A stretch of DNA of 64,000 bases from Acridotheres tristis. Its lineage: Eukaryota; Chordata; Aves; Passeriformes; Sturnidae. The notes under the pieces are model-generated. The model was not told the origin of the DNA and ran no database searches. It worked only from the letters and a program-made list of their open reading frames with translations. The position numbers were made by a program, and so were the translations under genes. The DNA lies in contig CM072894.1 in assembly GCA_037013685.1 (NCBI GenBank), forward strand, positions 30,503,529-30,567,528. Direction: 5' to 3'. Positions 40,801 through 54,624 of this stretch are shown in pieces; positions within the stretch are counted from its first letter, which is position 1, and each line of letters begins with the position of its first letter.

Positions 40801-42021
40801 AGCTGGCTGATGTTTCAAAGGAAAGCATTTCAAATGCTGGGAGAGATGGTGCAGTTAGCTGTTGATGCAATTACATGGCTGTAAGCTGTAGAAACTCTTT
40901 CAATGTGCCACATATTAAACCTTTCAGAGGTAGTGCTTTGATTTTTAATTTTACGCTGTTGGCAGGCAATCAGGGTCTTTAATAGTATGGGGGCCAGAGG
41001 GAAAATGTTTCAAAACAGCAAGGATCTTATCATAGTGTGCAATTAATGAATAATTATTAAAAACCAGAAATAGCTGGAAGAACAGGCAAGAGCTGGCAAC
41101 GCAATTCTCTGGTTTCAGGCCTATAATGAAATCTCAAGAGAGGGAAGTATGATATGCAGCTTTGTGCAATTAAAGTTGGGATTTTTTTCCCCCTAGTTGA
41201 AAGATCAGTGATCTTGAAAAATATACCTGTCACTTGGGTTTGTTTTCCAGTCTTTTAATTGCCATGGTAAAACATTAACACATGACAAATATGGATACTT
41301 TCTTCTGCATAGTATGGATTTTGGGGGTTCTTTCTTTTAAGCAGTAAGATTTTGATTTTATTTCTTTTTTAAAAGTTTGACAATAAGATTTTCAGCATAG
41401 TCTAAACACGTTAATCATGGGAAAATGCTGAAGTAATGCTCTGCCATTGATCTGGCTGGTAAATTTGTCCAGGAAGACAGAGATGAGAAGAAAAGTTTCC
41501 ATGAGGACATCCACTTCTGTGTGATGCTCTGCCACAGGACAGTGCTTTCTCTGTGATGCTGAGGAAATTTCTTAATACCTGTAGTATCTTCCTATTTCAA
41601 ATCCATTTAAAAAAGAATAACCCAAAGGTGCAGGTATCACTGTGTGTTACCACTGGCCTTGCTTTTCTAATCAAAAGTGAGCTCAGAGTTTGCGTTTTCA
41701 CTTAACCATAGGACCTTCCTGCTTGGAAGTGGGAACATCTGCTTTGCTTTTAAAGCTGTGTAACAAATCTAATAGTTAAATGTGCAATACTCATGTTTTG
41801 CCACTGGAATCCATTAGCTTGTGGCTCAGCAAGAGGGCTCTGCCATACAGCCTCCAAGATGCATTTGCTTGAGCAGCCTCTTCTTTTGAGTGCTGAACCA
41901 CATTTGCTCACTGCTGTTTCATTATACATGAATTAAACACAGAAAAAGTTATTTACAGCTATCAGGCATTTCTACACACAGTGCTGAGAGGGGTTTTTCC
42001 ATGAGCTGGAGCAGCTTGAAT

Positions 42022-42047
42022 TGTGTGTGTGTGAGTGTGTGTGTGTT
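42022..42047. repeat. (TG)n microsatellite
   Basis: TGTGTGTGTGTG, one GAG interruption, then TGTGTGTGTG. Short dinucleotide repeat. Confidence 0.85.
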
Positions 42048-44305
42048 TCCTGGCTGCTCTCATCCTGCGTTCCTGTCCCTGGTGTCACCCCCTGGGATTG
42101 TCACCCTCCTGAGCAGTGCCTGTGCTCTGCTGCCTGACTGCTATGACAAAAACAGACTGTGAATGACTCCGAGCCTGCTGAAAGGGGGGAAAAAAAAAAC
42201 TCTCTTGGTTCCTTGGAAAGCTTTCTGGCTCGAGCACACTTTTGCATATTTATTTAGAGACTTTGATTGCCACGGAGCATGGCAGCTCTAAAGAACTTCA
42301 GGAGCTAGGAAGTGCTTCTTGAGAAACTGAGATTTTCCAGACACACTGCACTGGAAACCAATGGCACTCTGTCGGGGGGGGCCAAGTTGGCTGGTGGAGG
42401 CAAGTGAAACATGGCACAAATGAAAGATGGCATTTTCTTAAAACTGTTTCTACGAGACAGAAGTCGATCGTCGGCACTGAGAGGTTTCTTTGTGCTGGTG
42501 TTTTGTTTTCTGGCCTCGGGGTTTTATTGTGCTTTAGTTTTCTCCGGACTCCGAGACCCCCTCGTTTCTCCAGGACCTTGTTAATATGGTGTAAGTGTGT
42601 GAGAGAGACCCCCTGTCCTGGCTGGGGGACAGGAACTTCCCAGGAGATGTGGGACAGGGGATCCTTGCTGAGCTTTGCCAGCCAGCAGTGCAGGAAGATG
42701 TTCCTCTGAATGAACAGCTGCAGAAAATGGTTCTTTTTGGGGCAGGGTTATTGCAGTCCCTGTCCCTATTCCCAAGCAGGGCGGTGAGTGGGTGGGTGGG
42801 TGCAGAAGGGTTCCAGCCAGTGCTGGGTGCCCAAAGGGAGCCACGTGTGCTCCTGTCCTCACATCACGCTGCTTTTGGGAACAGGTCCTGCACTGCCAGC
42901 AGCTCCTCCTCATCCCTTTTGTTCCTGAAACACCTCCTGAAGGCAGCAGCTTTTTTTTGCTCCTTCTCCCTTTGAAGCATGGAGGCAGAGTGTGCACCAG
43001 TGAGTTTGTTTCGGTGTTGCATGTGCCTTCAGCTCCTGTCAATAATGGATAATCTTGCTGGATCTGCTGTAATGCAGTGCCAGCTCAGCAAGCTCCAAGG
43101 AGCTCTTGGGTAAAATGCTCTCCATTTTGAGACCATTGTTGGCAGCTTATCACTTGATTTATCTCCTATTTCCAGGTGTGGAACTCAAGGTAAACTGTCA
43201 CTGTAAATCACTAATCCAAGCAGAGTGAGTGAGCAGTGCACAGTTTGCATATTTCAATACCGCTTAATTGGAAAAAAAAAATCCCATGTTCTGTACAAAT
43301 GTACAATGCAAATCCTTTCTCTTAGTGCTTCAGATGGGTAAAATGTTCTTTTGAGTCCCACATGTCTGACGCTGCTGCTCATCTTGTTACAACAGACTTT
43401 TAATTTTGTCCCTGGGACCAGATTGGGAAGGAGGTTTTTTTTAAAACCCAACCCAGCATGTGCCTCAATCTGGGAAAGAATCCCTGCCTGCTGCTGTCAC
43501 ATACACCAGCACTGACACCTCCTAACCCAGGTTTGAGCCTGCTGACCATACTTATTTCTTTTTTAATTAAGAAAGGCCTTTTGTCCTTGGTAATTGTGTA
43601 ACTGCCCTTTTATGTCCCAGTAGTCCTAGATGAGGTTGAGCTGTGTGTCTTCCCTAAAGGTGCTCTCATTTGACTCTTGTTCAAAACTCACTTCCAACTG
43701 CAAATTGTGCTTTTGCATGACTAGACTTTCTCTACCCACCTCTGGCTTCCTTAAGCCACCTCCATAAAAAACAGACTCATTTACTGGATCAGTGGGAATA
43801 ACATTTTCTTTTGGCATGAGGCTTTGAAAAAAAAGATTCTTGATACGATCACTGCCTCAACCCTCCTCTCTTACCATCCCCTCTTCCCTTCCTCCATTAG
43901 CCTTTACACTCCTGCTGCACTGCTGGATGGCTGCACATCCAGATCTGCATCGTGTCCCTCCCTCTGCTCTTCATCTTGCCAGCCTAAATTGCTCCAGCAA
44001 CCTCATAATTTTGATCTGCAATCATTTTGCCCCAGTAGCTCACGGTAGTGCACAAACCAAACCCTCCCCTTCTTTTCAGCCAGGGCTGGCTCCTGGTGTG
44101 CTGATCTCAAAGTAACTCTGGAGCTGAAGGGTTTGTGAGGAGCCAGGTGTGCCAAAAGGCAGATTAAAAATTAAAGCTGCAAGACAGAACATCCCTCTTA
44201 AGACACCATCCAGTGTTTTTATTCTTTCAGCACTAGCCAGTTGCTATTTAAACACAAAGTTATAAAACCACTATCCTATTATAAAAAGAAATATCCTTTA
44301 GAAAA

Positions 44306-44324
44306 ACAAACAAACAAACAAACA
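44306..44324. repeat. (CAAA)n microsatellite
   Basis: Five CAAA units preceded by an A-run and followed by CAATAATA. Confidence 0.85.
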
Positions 44325-47300
44325 ATAATACCATCTTTTGATTTATTAGTGTGATTTTTCTTCCAAACGTGATTTCTAGCAGATCTTTCTAGTGTGGCTA
44401 AAAGATCCTGCATTGTACATAGGTTTTTCTCGTTCAGATCAATTTGCTAAATTTTCATTTAGTTTCAAAGTGGTTCATTTTGTTGAGGCTTCATTTTGTT
44501 CAGACTAGCAACTCAAGAGGTTTCCTGTAGCTTAGAGAGATTGCTTTTGAATTGGTACATTATTCAGCCATGAATTGTTTCTTTAGTATATGAGCAGCTG
44601 AGTGTGGCTTTTATTATAAATATGAATTTCAGTGCAGAACAACTACTATTTTTGCCAAATAAAGAATGTGAAATTAAGCACAGGTCTTCATGCTATGCTG
44701 AGAGGCTTCTCCACGCTGTGTCCATTGAGTGGTTTTTTTTAAGTACTTAGCAAAAGACTCCTATAGGGCATGGTAGTATGATTGACTGCAAACAAGATTT
44801 TAAAAATAATGTAGCAATGTAGAAATGTGGTTACAGCAATAAGATTTGCAACATTTTTCCTATTACCTGGCGATGCAAGTAAGTACATTTTGGTTTTTGT
44901 GATCAGCTACTAATTAAACAAGTTCTCAGCTGCATTCAGCACCTGATCCTGTTGTGAAGTTCTGAGTGAGTGTAGCAGGATTTCTGCAATCACTGAGGTA
45001 ATGAGGTGGCTCAGGGTAGCAGAGCAAGTGCAGTCCCAGTGTTATGCACCAGCCTTTTAAAATATGGTTTTCCTCCGTGTTGTTTCTTGTTGTTTACCAG
45101 TGTACATGATTGCTTTTACCTACCTGGAATTAGTTTTTCCTCTCTGCAGGATTTTTTGTCCAGTAAATTAACTTGGGTATATGGAAAGCAGTAGGAAAGA
45201 AGTGTCTGGGGTTTGAAGATGCTGCCTCTGGATTTAGGGAGATGCTGTAGATGGAATATCTTGCAGCAAATCAGGTGACATTATTTACTTGGTGCTTGGG
45301 GTAAATTGGAGGCCCTGGTGCTTTCCAGCTGCCTTAGTGAAGGGATGGAGGAGCCCTTCAGTGCCCCAAAGCAGATCTGCTCTGTTTTGCTCTAACAGGT
45401 TTTAAAGGAGCAGCCACCAAAAGAGTTTTCCCTGTCTCCAGAGGTGGGAGGCAGGGTTTGGAATGGCTTCCTGCCACCCCCCTCACAGCCACCCACAGGT
45501 CACTGGAGCACCAAGTTCTGGCTCTTGGCTCTGACTTGGAGGAGAGAAAAGTCCATTTTTGCTCTGCTATCATAGGAAAGAGCTGCTTGTCCTTTGCTCT
45601 GTGACTTACTGGTCAAAGAAGTTTCTTGCTGTATGGGAAGATGATTTATACTTTTTGGGTTATTCTCTTGAATACTTTGAGAAAAATTAGCTCTATTACC
45701 TCTTGGGAGTTAGAGTTTCACTCATTAGTAGGTAGAAACCTTACAAAGTTCAAAAGAAGGTATTTTAAAATCTCTTCCCAAGATGTAGTAGTTGATAGGT
45801 CTGAGTAGAAAAACTCATTTCAAAGGAAGAGACCATTCTGGAAAGAGGACCAGAAATGAAAGTCCAGTGGTTATAGCTGTGTTAATAAGGGCAGAACAGC
45901 TATTAATTATATAGCAATGTCAGAAGCAGTAGGACTATCTATTTCTGTCATGGTCTGGGTCAAACTGAAGACCAACAGTTGAACTTAAAGTGCTATATAA
46001 ATGCATAGGAAAGTTCCCAAATGCTTATAATCACCCTCTCAGTTGCTGTGAATTCTGATATTTAATGATCTTCTTTCTCTCTTTCACAGTCATATTTTTA
46101 TTATATGTGAAAGGGTTATTGTAGAAGTCTTTTCTCTTCACACAGCTCCTGTGTGTCCACAGTTGGAACCAGCTGCATGAGGCTGGAGGAGAAAATATAT
46201 TTTGTAATTTGCAGTAGGGTAGATTTGGTCCTTGCTAAAGTCCTCTGCATCCTCACTGTGTTACAGAAAACATCGTGTTTATCACCAGATTCCAGAACTT
46301 AGGTTAAAAATGGCATAATGGAATACATTTCCACATCTTGATTCTTGTTCTTTGTTTATAGAGTTTCCTTCAAAAAGCACCATTTTATTCCTTCATTTAC
46401 TAGAAGAGAGGGATAGACCAAGCTGTTGGGAACTTGGAGCTCAAGCTTAATTAGTTTTCTCAGGTCTGCAGTAGTATCTTATGGTTCTTAGTGTTTCTTG
46501 GGAAGGTGCTACAAAAGATAGAGAGAGCTGCATGCTCCAATTCCACCTGGAATACTCTGGTTAGCTGTGGATTCACCTCAAGGAAATAAAAGAGAGTTAA
46601 AAGGCCAGCAAAGTGTACCCTGGACAGCTTGGATAAAAGAAAGGAACATGCAGTGTTTTTTTCCAAAGTTTAAATCATTATAAGGGAGATAATTTTGAAT
46701 AAATTATATGCACCAAAATGAGCTGACATCTTTTGCTCTAGCTGAGATACAAGGCTGAAGTTGAGTTTGTGGAGCAGAGGAAGAAGGAACTGGCTGACAC
46801 CTGCTGTGAGCTGCCCACCCGAGACACTTTGGAGGTCCCCAGCAGCTTCTGGGAGCAAAGTGCAAATATCACAGCACAGACAGCAGCTCTGAAAACAAGT
46901 GGTGTCCATGTGCTGGGTAAATCCATGCCCAGGAGTTTACCTGAATGCCATTTGCAGAGTACATCTGGTAAGGGAAACTTTGAATTAGGCTGCATCTTGT
47001 ATATATATTCCTTGAGAAGGCTTGAGAAAGGTCTTGACAGGTTTGCACTCTTTTCAATTCTCCGGACAGCTCCAAAATGTAAATAAAAGGAGATTCAGGT
47101 GTTAGCAGAGAAGAAGCTTCTCTGCAATCAAAATACTACAGCTCCCTGAGTAGCCTTCTTGGAGGGAAGCTGCAAACAAGCCCTGTTTGCCTGAGACATT
47201 TTTCTTAGAGTGATTTCAAGGAGCTTCGCCACTATCCAGGGGTTTGATCCAAATAATCAAGGGTTAGGCCTAATTTAGAAAATAAAGCTGCCTTGTTGCT

Positions 47301-50300
47301 TAGCATTTACTTTATGTTTCCCCCATTGGCATCAAAGAGTCAGACTGGAATTCAGCCTTCGTTCACCTGCAGGGCTGGGGTTGCCACTGGAGGTGGCTGA
47401 ATCAGAGATTCCTCCTCTCCCCACCCTTTCCCAAAGATTCCTGTCTGCCACCACCAAACACATCATTCCCCACCCTCCTGCAGGGTATGATAATCACTGT
47501 TCTCAGGAGCAGAGGAGAACAAAGAAGTGTCCTCCAGTCTGAAGGCTGAGCCCCTGAGCTGTCAGCCTCATGCCAGTGGTGCCACAGCTGCCTTGTGGAT
47601 TTCTGCTCTTCCATTCCCCGGCTCCTGCTTCCTGTTGCAGATTTTGGTCGGTGGAATTTGGCTAACTACACATGATTTCGATGGCAATTTGCTTTGGTTT
47701 CTCTTCTCACTTAGGCTGCTGAACATAAACTCCAATTGCATTTGTTTTTTAAAGCAGCTGGCAAGCATGATTGTGCTCCCATTTGTGCATCAATAATTCC
47801 ATTTTCATCTCGCTTGCTAAAATAGAGCAAGTTTTGTTCATTTGCAGGTTTTTAGTACAAAAATCTGGCTTCTATATTGATAATACATCTCTCATTTAGG
47901 GAGAGCTTTGCTGATCCCCCCATGATCATCGGTTCCATATAACATATATTTAAAGCTTGTCTTTCTGGCGGAGCTCACAAGTATCTGATGTATTTGCAGA
48001 GCTAATAGAGCATTGTTCTGTATTTGTATTCTGCAGTTGATTGTTCAATGATTTCTCCTGCTGAATTGCAATAGATGAGCTGTTTAATGTTGCAACGGCT
48101 CATTTTGTAATGTAAAAACAAAAAAACCTCTCAATTCCAAATTGCATTTGCTAGTTAGAATGCAGAATTTAAACGAGATTTATATGGAAGATGTATTTTT
48201 CCCATTGTTTTGCCAATGCAGAAGGAAAACAGGTCTTCAGTCTTTCTAAAAGAAAATCAAAGCAACCATGGTAAGAATTTGTTTTGCAAGGAAGAAGCAT
48301 CAATAAAAACTAAACTTCTTCCCTTCTACACATTTCAGTCCATAATAGTGATTTTTAAAAATACTTCCTCAATTCAGAAATAACAATTTCCAATAAACGT
48401 GCCTTTCCTGACACTTGGAATGTTAAAATTTCTAAAAGTGAGCTCTTTATATTTATTTTACCCTGTTATATCTTCTACTGCTGAGTCTATGAATATTTCC
48501 ACAACATTCTTGATCTTCTTTTCATCAAAGCAGCTCTGATTTTAAAGGGGCTTTTACGTTTTCCTGGTGATTGGTGGCTGTGGATGGCAATGAATGGCTC
48601 AAAAGCAGATACTGGATTTTGTCTTTTATTGACAAGCTGCACAAGATGGGAACCTGAATGAACAGTCAGCTCTCACTTCAAATGCCAAGTTGGTATTTAT
48701 TGTGTGCTCATGACTGTTTACCCACCTCTGTGAAGGAAGGCACTCAAAGGGACAAGGGAGCACAGGATATTCTGCTAGCTTGTATGTCTGGGGGCAGCCT
48801 TGGCTCTGTCCAGAGAGTTGGGGTCCCAGGGAAAGTGCTGTGAGATGTTGGTGAGTGACCCGAAAGACAAACCCACCCTCGGGGGCTCCCCACATCGCAG
48901 GGTGCAGCCTCACCACTGAATTATCCAATTACAGCTCACAGATTAAAGCAGCATCTCTGTGCTAGTTGTGTACACTTAGGACTGAATTAAAGCTGTTGAG
49001 GAGTGCAAAGATGGAGTTTGATAGTGTAAGATTAATGCTGAAAAGCAAGATGAACCTCCAGTGCTGGGTCCATCCTGGAGCCACTGGTGTTGGCTCCACT
49101 GGACATGGGGGAAGCTTCTGGCAGCTCCTCACAGAAACCACCTCTGCAGCCACCCTGCCAAACCCTTGACATGCAAACCCAACACAGAATATTAAAACTG
49201 ACATGATTCCTTCTGGTACTCTATGAGCATGTCTGGATTTTAAAAGCATATCAGGACTTTAATCATTATTTTGCAAAACGTCTGCTGGCGTTCAGTACCG
49301 ATACTCCTGTCATGAAACCTTTTCGAGTGCTTTTAGGTTTTTTCCAGTGTTTGTACTGTGAAATGACAGTATTTTAAAATATTTGAGAAGCAAAACTTGA
49401 CCCTGCTAGGAACTGAAGATAATTGTCAGATATTTTAAATTGCTAAGAAGTAAAACTGTTAACACTTGTGTCCTCACTAATTATGTTCTGCCTATCTGTG
49501 TTCCCCTGGCAACTTCTGGTGCCTCTGGTTCCACTCTAACTAAGGGCTGATGGTGCAAAGTAGAAATAGCTTATTCTCCTGAAGAGCAATGCTTGCCATT
49601 GCTTGTGGAGAAGCATGTGATGGGACCCTCCTAAGTTATGTCTCAGTGCTGCAGAAAAGATTTTGCTCTAGTGCCCTGCAAGTCCCAGATGTGTGGATCA
49701 ATAATACACAGGATTGAAAATTTGTTTCAGTTCTATGTAAACCTTGCATAATATTCCTGTTTAATGGCAGTGTTCGTGTTTCTCAACCCAATGTGCTGTT
49801 ATCAGCTGCAGAGAACTGAAGTACAATGGACTCTGAAGCATCACCACTCTACAAGGAAGCTCAGGTGTTCTTCTGGGCAGGTTCCTTCAACACTGACTTC
49901 TGATAAAGGTCAGGTCACACAGCATTTGCCTCACTCTTTTCCAGGGAGTCACTGATGGGATGTTGCTGTGCTTCAGCCAGCCCAGAGCCTCTCTCTGTAG
50001 CCAGTCAAAAGAAGAAATGTGTGTGTGGCAGGGCAGGGAAGATCTGAATGGAGCCAACTGTTGGATGATGCTGGGGTTTCAGCCAAAGACAGGGATTGTG
50101 GGCATGCTCTTGTATCCCTGCTTTGGCTCAATGGCACCACACTTGGCCAGGAGCTCTGAGAAGCCAGCTTGGTCTCAGAGACCTCATGGCACCCTTAAGG
50201 GGATTTAAGGCAGGGGAGTTAGGCCAATCCAAATGAGATGGATCATGCTTTGGATCCTGCAGCATCTGCTGGGCCTCAGTGATGATTTACATAGTCACCT

Positions 50301-53300
50301 GTGAAATGAAGTGTCAAAAGCAGCAGCAGGTGATTTGCTGATGCCATGGGGCAAATACTTGTGTGAAATTCTTCTTCATACACCTGACAACTCCAGCTAT
50401 CTAGAGAAGCTTTAAATAAAATAATAAATAAACTCTCTGTGCTGTCACTGTCCCACACTTGAACATATTGCTGCTCTGACCAGAGAATGGCCACTTACAG
50501 GAGGAATTCCTGTATCACTTTAGCATTTGGGATTTAGTGAGACTCTTAATGAGTGACTTCAGTTGGGAGAGACACAACTTTATGCGCAACAGAACAGCAA
50601 TATATTTATTAAAATCTTGCAGGTTTGGTTCATTGATTGCCCCAAGAGGCAGCTTGTTTTTCCTCAGTGCCATTCATTTATTGCAGCAGTTCATGGGACA
50701 GCACTGTCCTGTCACCCAAGCGTGCTCACTAATGAGACGTGGCCTCACTGCACAGCACCCTTGAAGCTGGGAGGAGCACAGTGAGGGTGAGATGGACCCA
50801 GATGCCTCTGAAGGCTGTGGGACTTGCTGGTCCATTGGTTTTTTGCTGGAAGCTGTTGATGGGATATACATAGAGCTGGTTTTCAGCTGCTTGTCCCAGG
50901 CCATATGCTTAATCTTTCCAGCAGTATTTACAATGGTAATGAGTTTGTTGCTGGCTTCTGTTCAGTTCAAACCCATTCTGAGAAAGGCTGTGGGGTGTTT
51001 GCCAGAGCCTCTCTGTGAACACTTAGGGATTTTCCTGCCTGTGCTGGTGACAAAGATGTTGCCTCACTCTCTCCTTTGCCCCTGGCTCCCCTGCAGAACC
51101 GGCAGGGGCAGGGGGTTGACCTCAGTTTTGTTTTGCTGGTGGCACGGGTGAATGTGGTCTGTAAGTGAGGTGGCTCCACAGCAAAGGCAGCGAGTTGCTG
51201 ATGTGCAGCCATGAGGAAACTCCTGTTCTCTGAGGAGGCTGCACACAGCAGCCAGTCCAGATCAGTGTCAGAGCCCACAGGGAGCCTGAGGCTCTCCCTG
51301 GTGGTCAGAAAAACTGAAAGGGAAATCCCTGGGAGATAGACACTGGCCATAGCTTCTCATTTTTCCTCCCTGTAGTTACTGCCTGAGAAGGGCTAGTTTA
51401 CTTGTTGCCTTCCTCTCTTACAGAGAAGAGTTTCTGAGAGGTAAATCTGTGATTCTGAAAGTTGAGGATAAAGATAAGAGAATTGCTGTATAACTTGAAC
51501 TTAGAGAAAATGCATGTAGCAATGCATGTATTGACTTGGTTCAGTGAATATCAAAATTTATTGTCCCAAGAACTAAATATTGACATGGACAAAGCAATAT
51601 CAATGTTTATCTCTCAGGTTAATACATTTTATATTTGCCTCAATGTACATCAGTATGTGCTTATTATTACTATAATGTTTGTCCTTCAGCAGAAGAAACT
51701 TGCATATGGTTGAGAGGGGCAAGGGAGAAGTTTGCATTAGTATTCTTCTCCTGTTTTTAATCTTTGTCAGAAGTTTATCCTGCCCATGGAGCACAGTGCA
51801 GCCCTCATTCAAGCAAAACCCTTACTGATGGCTGTGACATTGTGCACTGAATACAGATTGGCTGGTGGGGTTTTGGGAAATGGGAGATTAATGGTCAGGA
51901 ATACACTCCTAAGGGCAGTGAAACCATCCCTTCTGTTTTACAGACTTGGTGGTGCTCCCTGCAGTGACTCTGCAGGCAGGAGCTGCCTCACTGCCCACCC
52001 TGACAGGGACACAGGGCACAGAACACAGGGGACAACACTTTGACCTGAGACCCAGCTGAGAATCACTGCCTACAAAAGGATGCTGCAAGTGTTGGACAGG
52101 GCACACAGGTAGATCTGATAGGAACCCTGTGGCAGCAATATCTCACACCTGCTGTGAGTGTGTCTGTGGGCCACCTGCAGCTGGAGTTATGGGCACTCTG
52201 GTGCCACAGAGAACCCAGCAGCCTGCCTGGGCCTTCTGCAATCGTGTGTGGGCAAGAGGAGCGTGGTCACTTCTCTGTGTCTGGAGGATTATCCCTCAGA
52301 TCTGTCCCATTGCCCTTTTCCCTTATTCTACATCTTAGAGAGCAAGGCAGAGGTTTCCTAGAGAGTCAGGCTGCACAAAAGGGATGCAGGCACGACAGCA
52401 CTGAATATCACAAGACTAATTTAGGATATACAAAGGCCTTTTAGCACGTGCTTTGTGCTATACAGACCCTTTTATGTGGAGATAGCAGCTCTGGCATAAA
52501 TGCTGCAATTTCCATAGAAGCCTTGAAGACACACTGCAGCTCCTCTGTGGATCTTGCTTTTAAACTTTCTGACCCAAGGGAGAGGATGGGGGAGGCAATG
52601 ATGGGACTGGGAGCAGAAGTAGAAGGAGTGTTCCTGTTTCCCACCCTCCTGCACACCCTTCTGCTCATCAACAGCTCATTGCAATTGGTCAGAGATAGAG
52701 AGGGGGTCCAGTCACTCTTTGGACAGTGGCTGGCACCAGATACTCACAGGGAGCTGTTAAAAGATGAAATTCTACCCAGCTTCTTGAGGACCAGAGAAAT
52801 TGCTCCAAACTCTTCCCTGTCCAAACAAGAACCAGTAGGAGATCGTTGAGGCTGGGGAGCATGGAAGACAATCCCCTTCTCGAGGTGCTCCAGCCTGCCT
52901 CAGTTTCCCACGCCGAGGCAGAGCAGCCTCAGTGCTGAGGAGCAGCTGCCGTTCAGGCTTGGCTCTGCCTGGTTTCCTCACTGCACTGACAAGCCAGGCT
53001 TGCAGCAATGAAAGTAACAGCTGTTTGTAAGCTGACATTTCAATGACAATCGTCAGGAGACAACAAGCATATGGCAGCTGACTCCTCACTTGCAGGGAGA
53101 TGCAGCAGCAGAGGCAGGAGCAGCTGCAGATGCTGGAGGACAGCGCTGCATTGATCTGCAGTTGGGGAGGTCATCCCAGTGATTGAAGACTGCATTTCAT
53201 GCCTTGACTCTTCTTGGAAGCTAGAAAGACAATAAACCAGTGCCTTATGTCCTTATTTCTAACAAAACCCAAGATTTTTGTCCTGGTTAAAATAATAAAT

Positions 53301-53874
53301 GCAACACAAATACATGCCAAAACCCCACCTCCTGAAAGTAGCATTCTTAATTAGTACTTCTGTCTTTGCTTTTTTTTCTTTCTCCTGATTTATTAGTGGC
53401 TGATATTGAGACTACTGAGACCCTGATTAGTGGGAGGTATCTTTGCACATGTTTTCAAAGCCGTTTGTAGCAGAATCCAGTAGGGACCAAGTGCTTTCCT
53501 CATGATTAGCATTGCTTTATGATGGCAAACTTAATAATTAAAGGTGGTCTTTCTTCCTCTGTTGGGACTTCTTGGCACTTCTGATGCACCGTTTGAAGAC
53601 TTTGTGACTAAGCATTAGTGTCATGTTGCACCTTTGAGTATAGTCAGGCCAAGCACACAAAAATAAAATGCTAAAAAAGCTCTTCCTCTGAACCAACTGC
53701 ATTTCTGCCTGCACTTGACTCACAGCTCAGTAACCATATGCTTATATTCCACTGACAATTGCCATTTAAATGTCAGTTTACAAGCAGATGCTGAGAGCCC
53801 GCCTTTGTGTCATTAATTAAATCCCAGAGAGGCAAAGTTTGAGGTCTGACCATGCTTTGGGCTGGCTGGCACAG

Positions 53875-53890
53875 AGCAGCAGCAGCAGCA
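53875..53890. repeat. (AGC)n microsatellite
   Basis: Five AGC units within GAGCAGCAGCAGCAGCAG. No reading-frame context suggests a coding glutamine or serine tract. Confidence 0.75.
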
Positions 53891-54606
53891 GAGTCTGGCA
53901 GAGCTTGACCCAGCAGGATGGTCAGAGTTAAGTGCACAGACAAAGGACTCTGTACCTGAGGTCACCCACAGCCTCAGCTGAGGGGCTGTGGCAGCCAAAG
54001 GAAACCATTGGCACTGTCTGATGTTAATTATGATCTTGTTGACAATTTCAGGTTTTTTGGGATGGCTAGCACTGGCCAGGATACAGGAAAAACACTGGGT
54101 TATAAAATGAGACAGATTTAAGTGCTCAGGTGCAGCAAAAAAGGACAAAAATCTATTCAACAGAAGAACAAGGGGAAAGGTGGAGAAGGAAGCCCTATCT
54201 ACCAGACATCTGCACATATTTAAAATCCTTCCCAATAAAGTTCATAATGAATTTAATTCAGTCCCCTATGGCCCAGAGGAATGTTCTGGGTAATAAAAAA
54301 GTATTGCTAAGGGATAGATGACTGCCAAACTCCTATTCTCTGCCATCAATGAATATTTATGCTACTGGCACTTGAGTGCTAGGTTTATTTTACTACATAA
54401 ATGATCCTTTGTCACATATTAAGAATTAATATTGTGAGATTGACTTTTGGGAAGTAGGAATAATGATTCCCAAATTTAAAGTGTTGTTAATTTGTTTGTA
54501 AAGATAGTAGTAGGATGTGGTAATTTCTATTTTGTGGCAAATTGTTTTGTGGTTTGTTTATGGTTTAGCTTTATAATGTAGTTTTAGTCAAGGATCTTTT
54601 CATGTC

Positions 54607-54624
54607 TTTTGTTTTGTTTTGTTT
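54607..54624. repeat. (TTTTG)n microsatellite
   Basis: Three to four TTTTG units at 54607-54624, surrounded by T-rich AT sequence. Confidence 0.75.

Larger units (their letters stand above)
33813..46741. other. Intron sequence without recognisable genes
   Basis: It contains microsatellites at 36906, 37783, 42022 and 44306, and a GC-rich stretch 38340-38900 with long overlapping open frames on both strands that I do not accept as coding. A short CpG-bearing segment at 42440-42580 holds a 57-codon hydrophobic small ORF, described in the findings. AT-rich 40995-41180 might be conserved. Confidence 0.5.

Noticed and set aside
50792..51151. 119-codon + frame with hydrophobic stretches, and 127-codon - frame opposite
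   Set aside because: No recognised family, splice signals or conservation evidence. Hydrophobicity of this degree is common in random frames.
52448..52849. 133-codon + frame
   Set aside because: No recognised family. It is overlapped by - strand frames and has no exon boundary signals.
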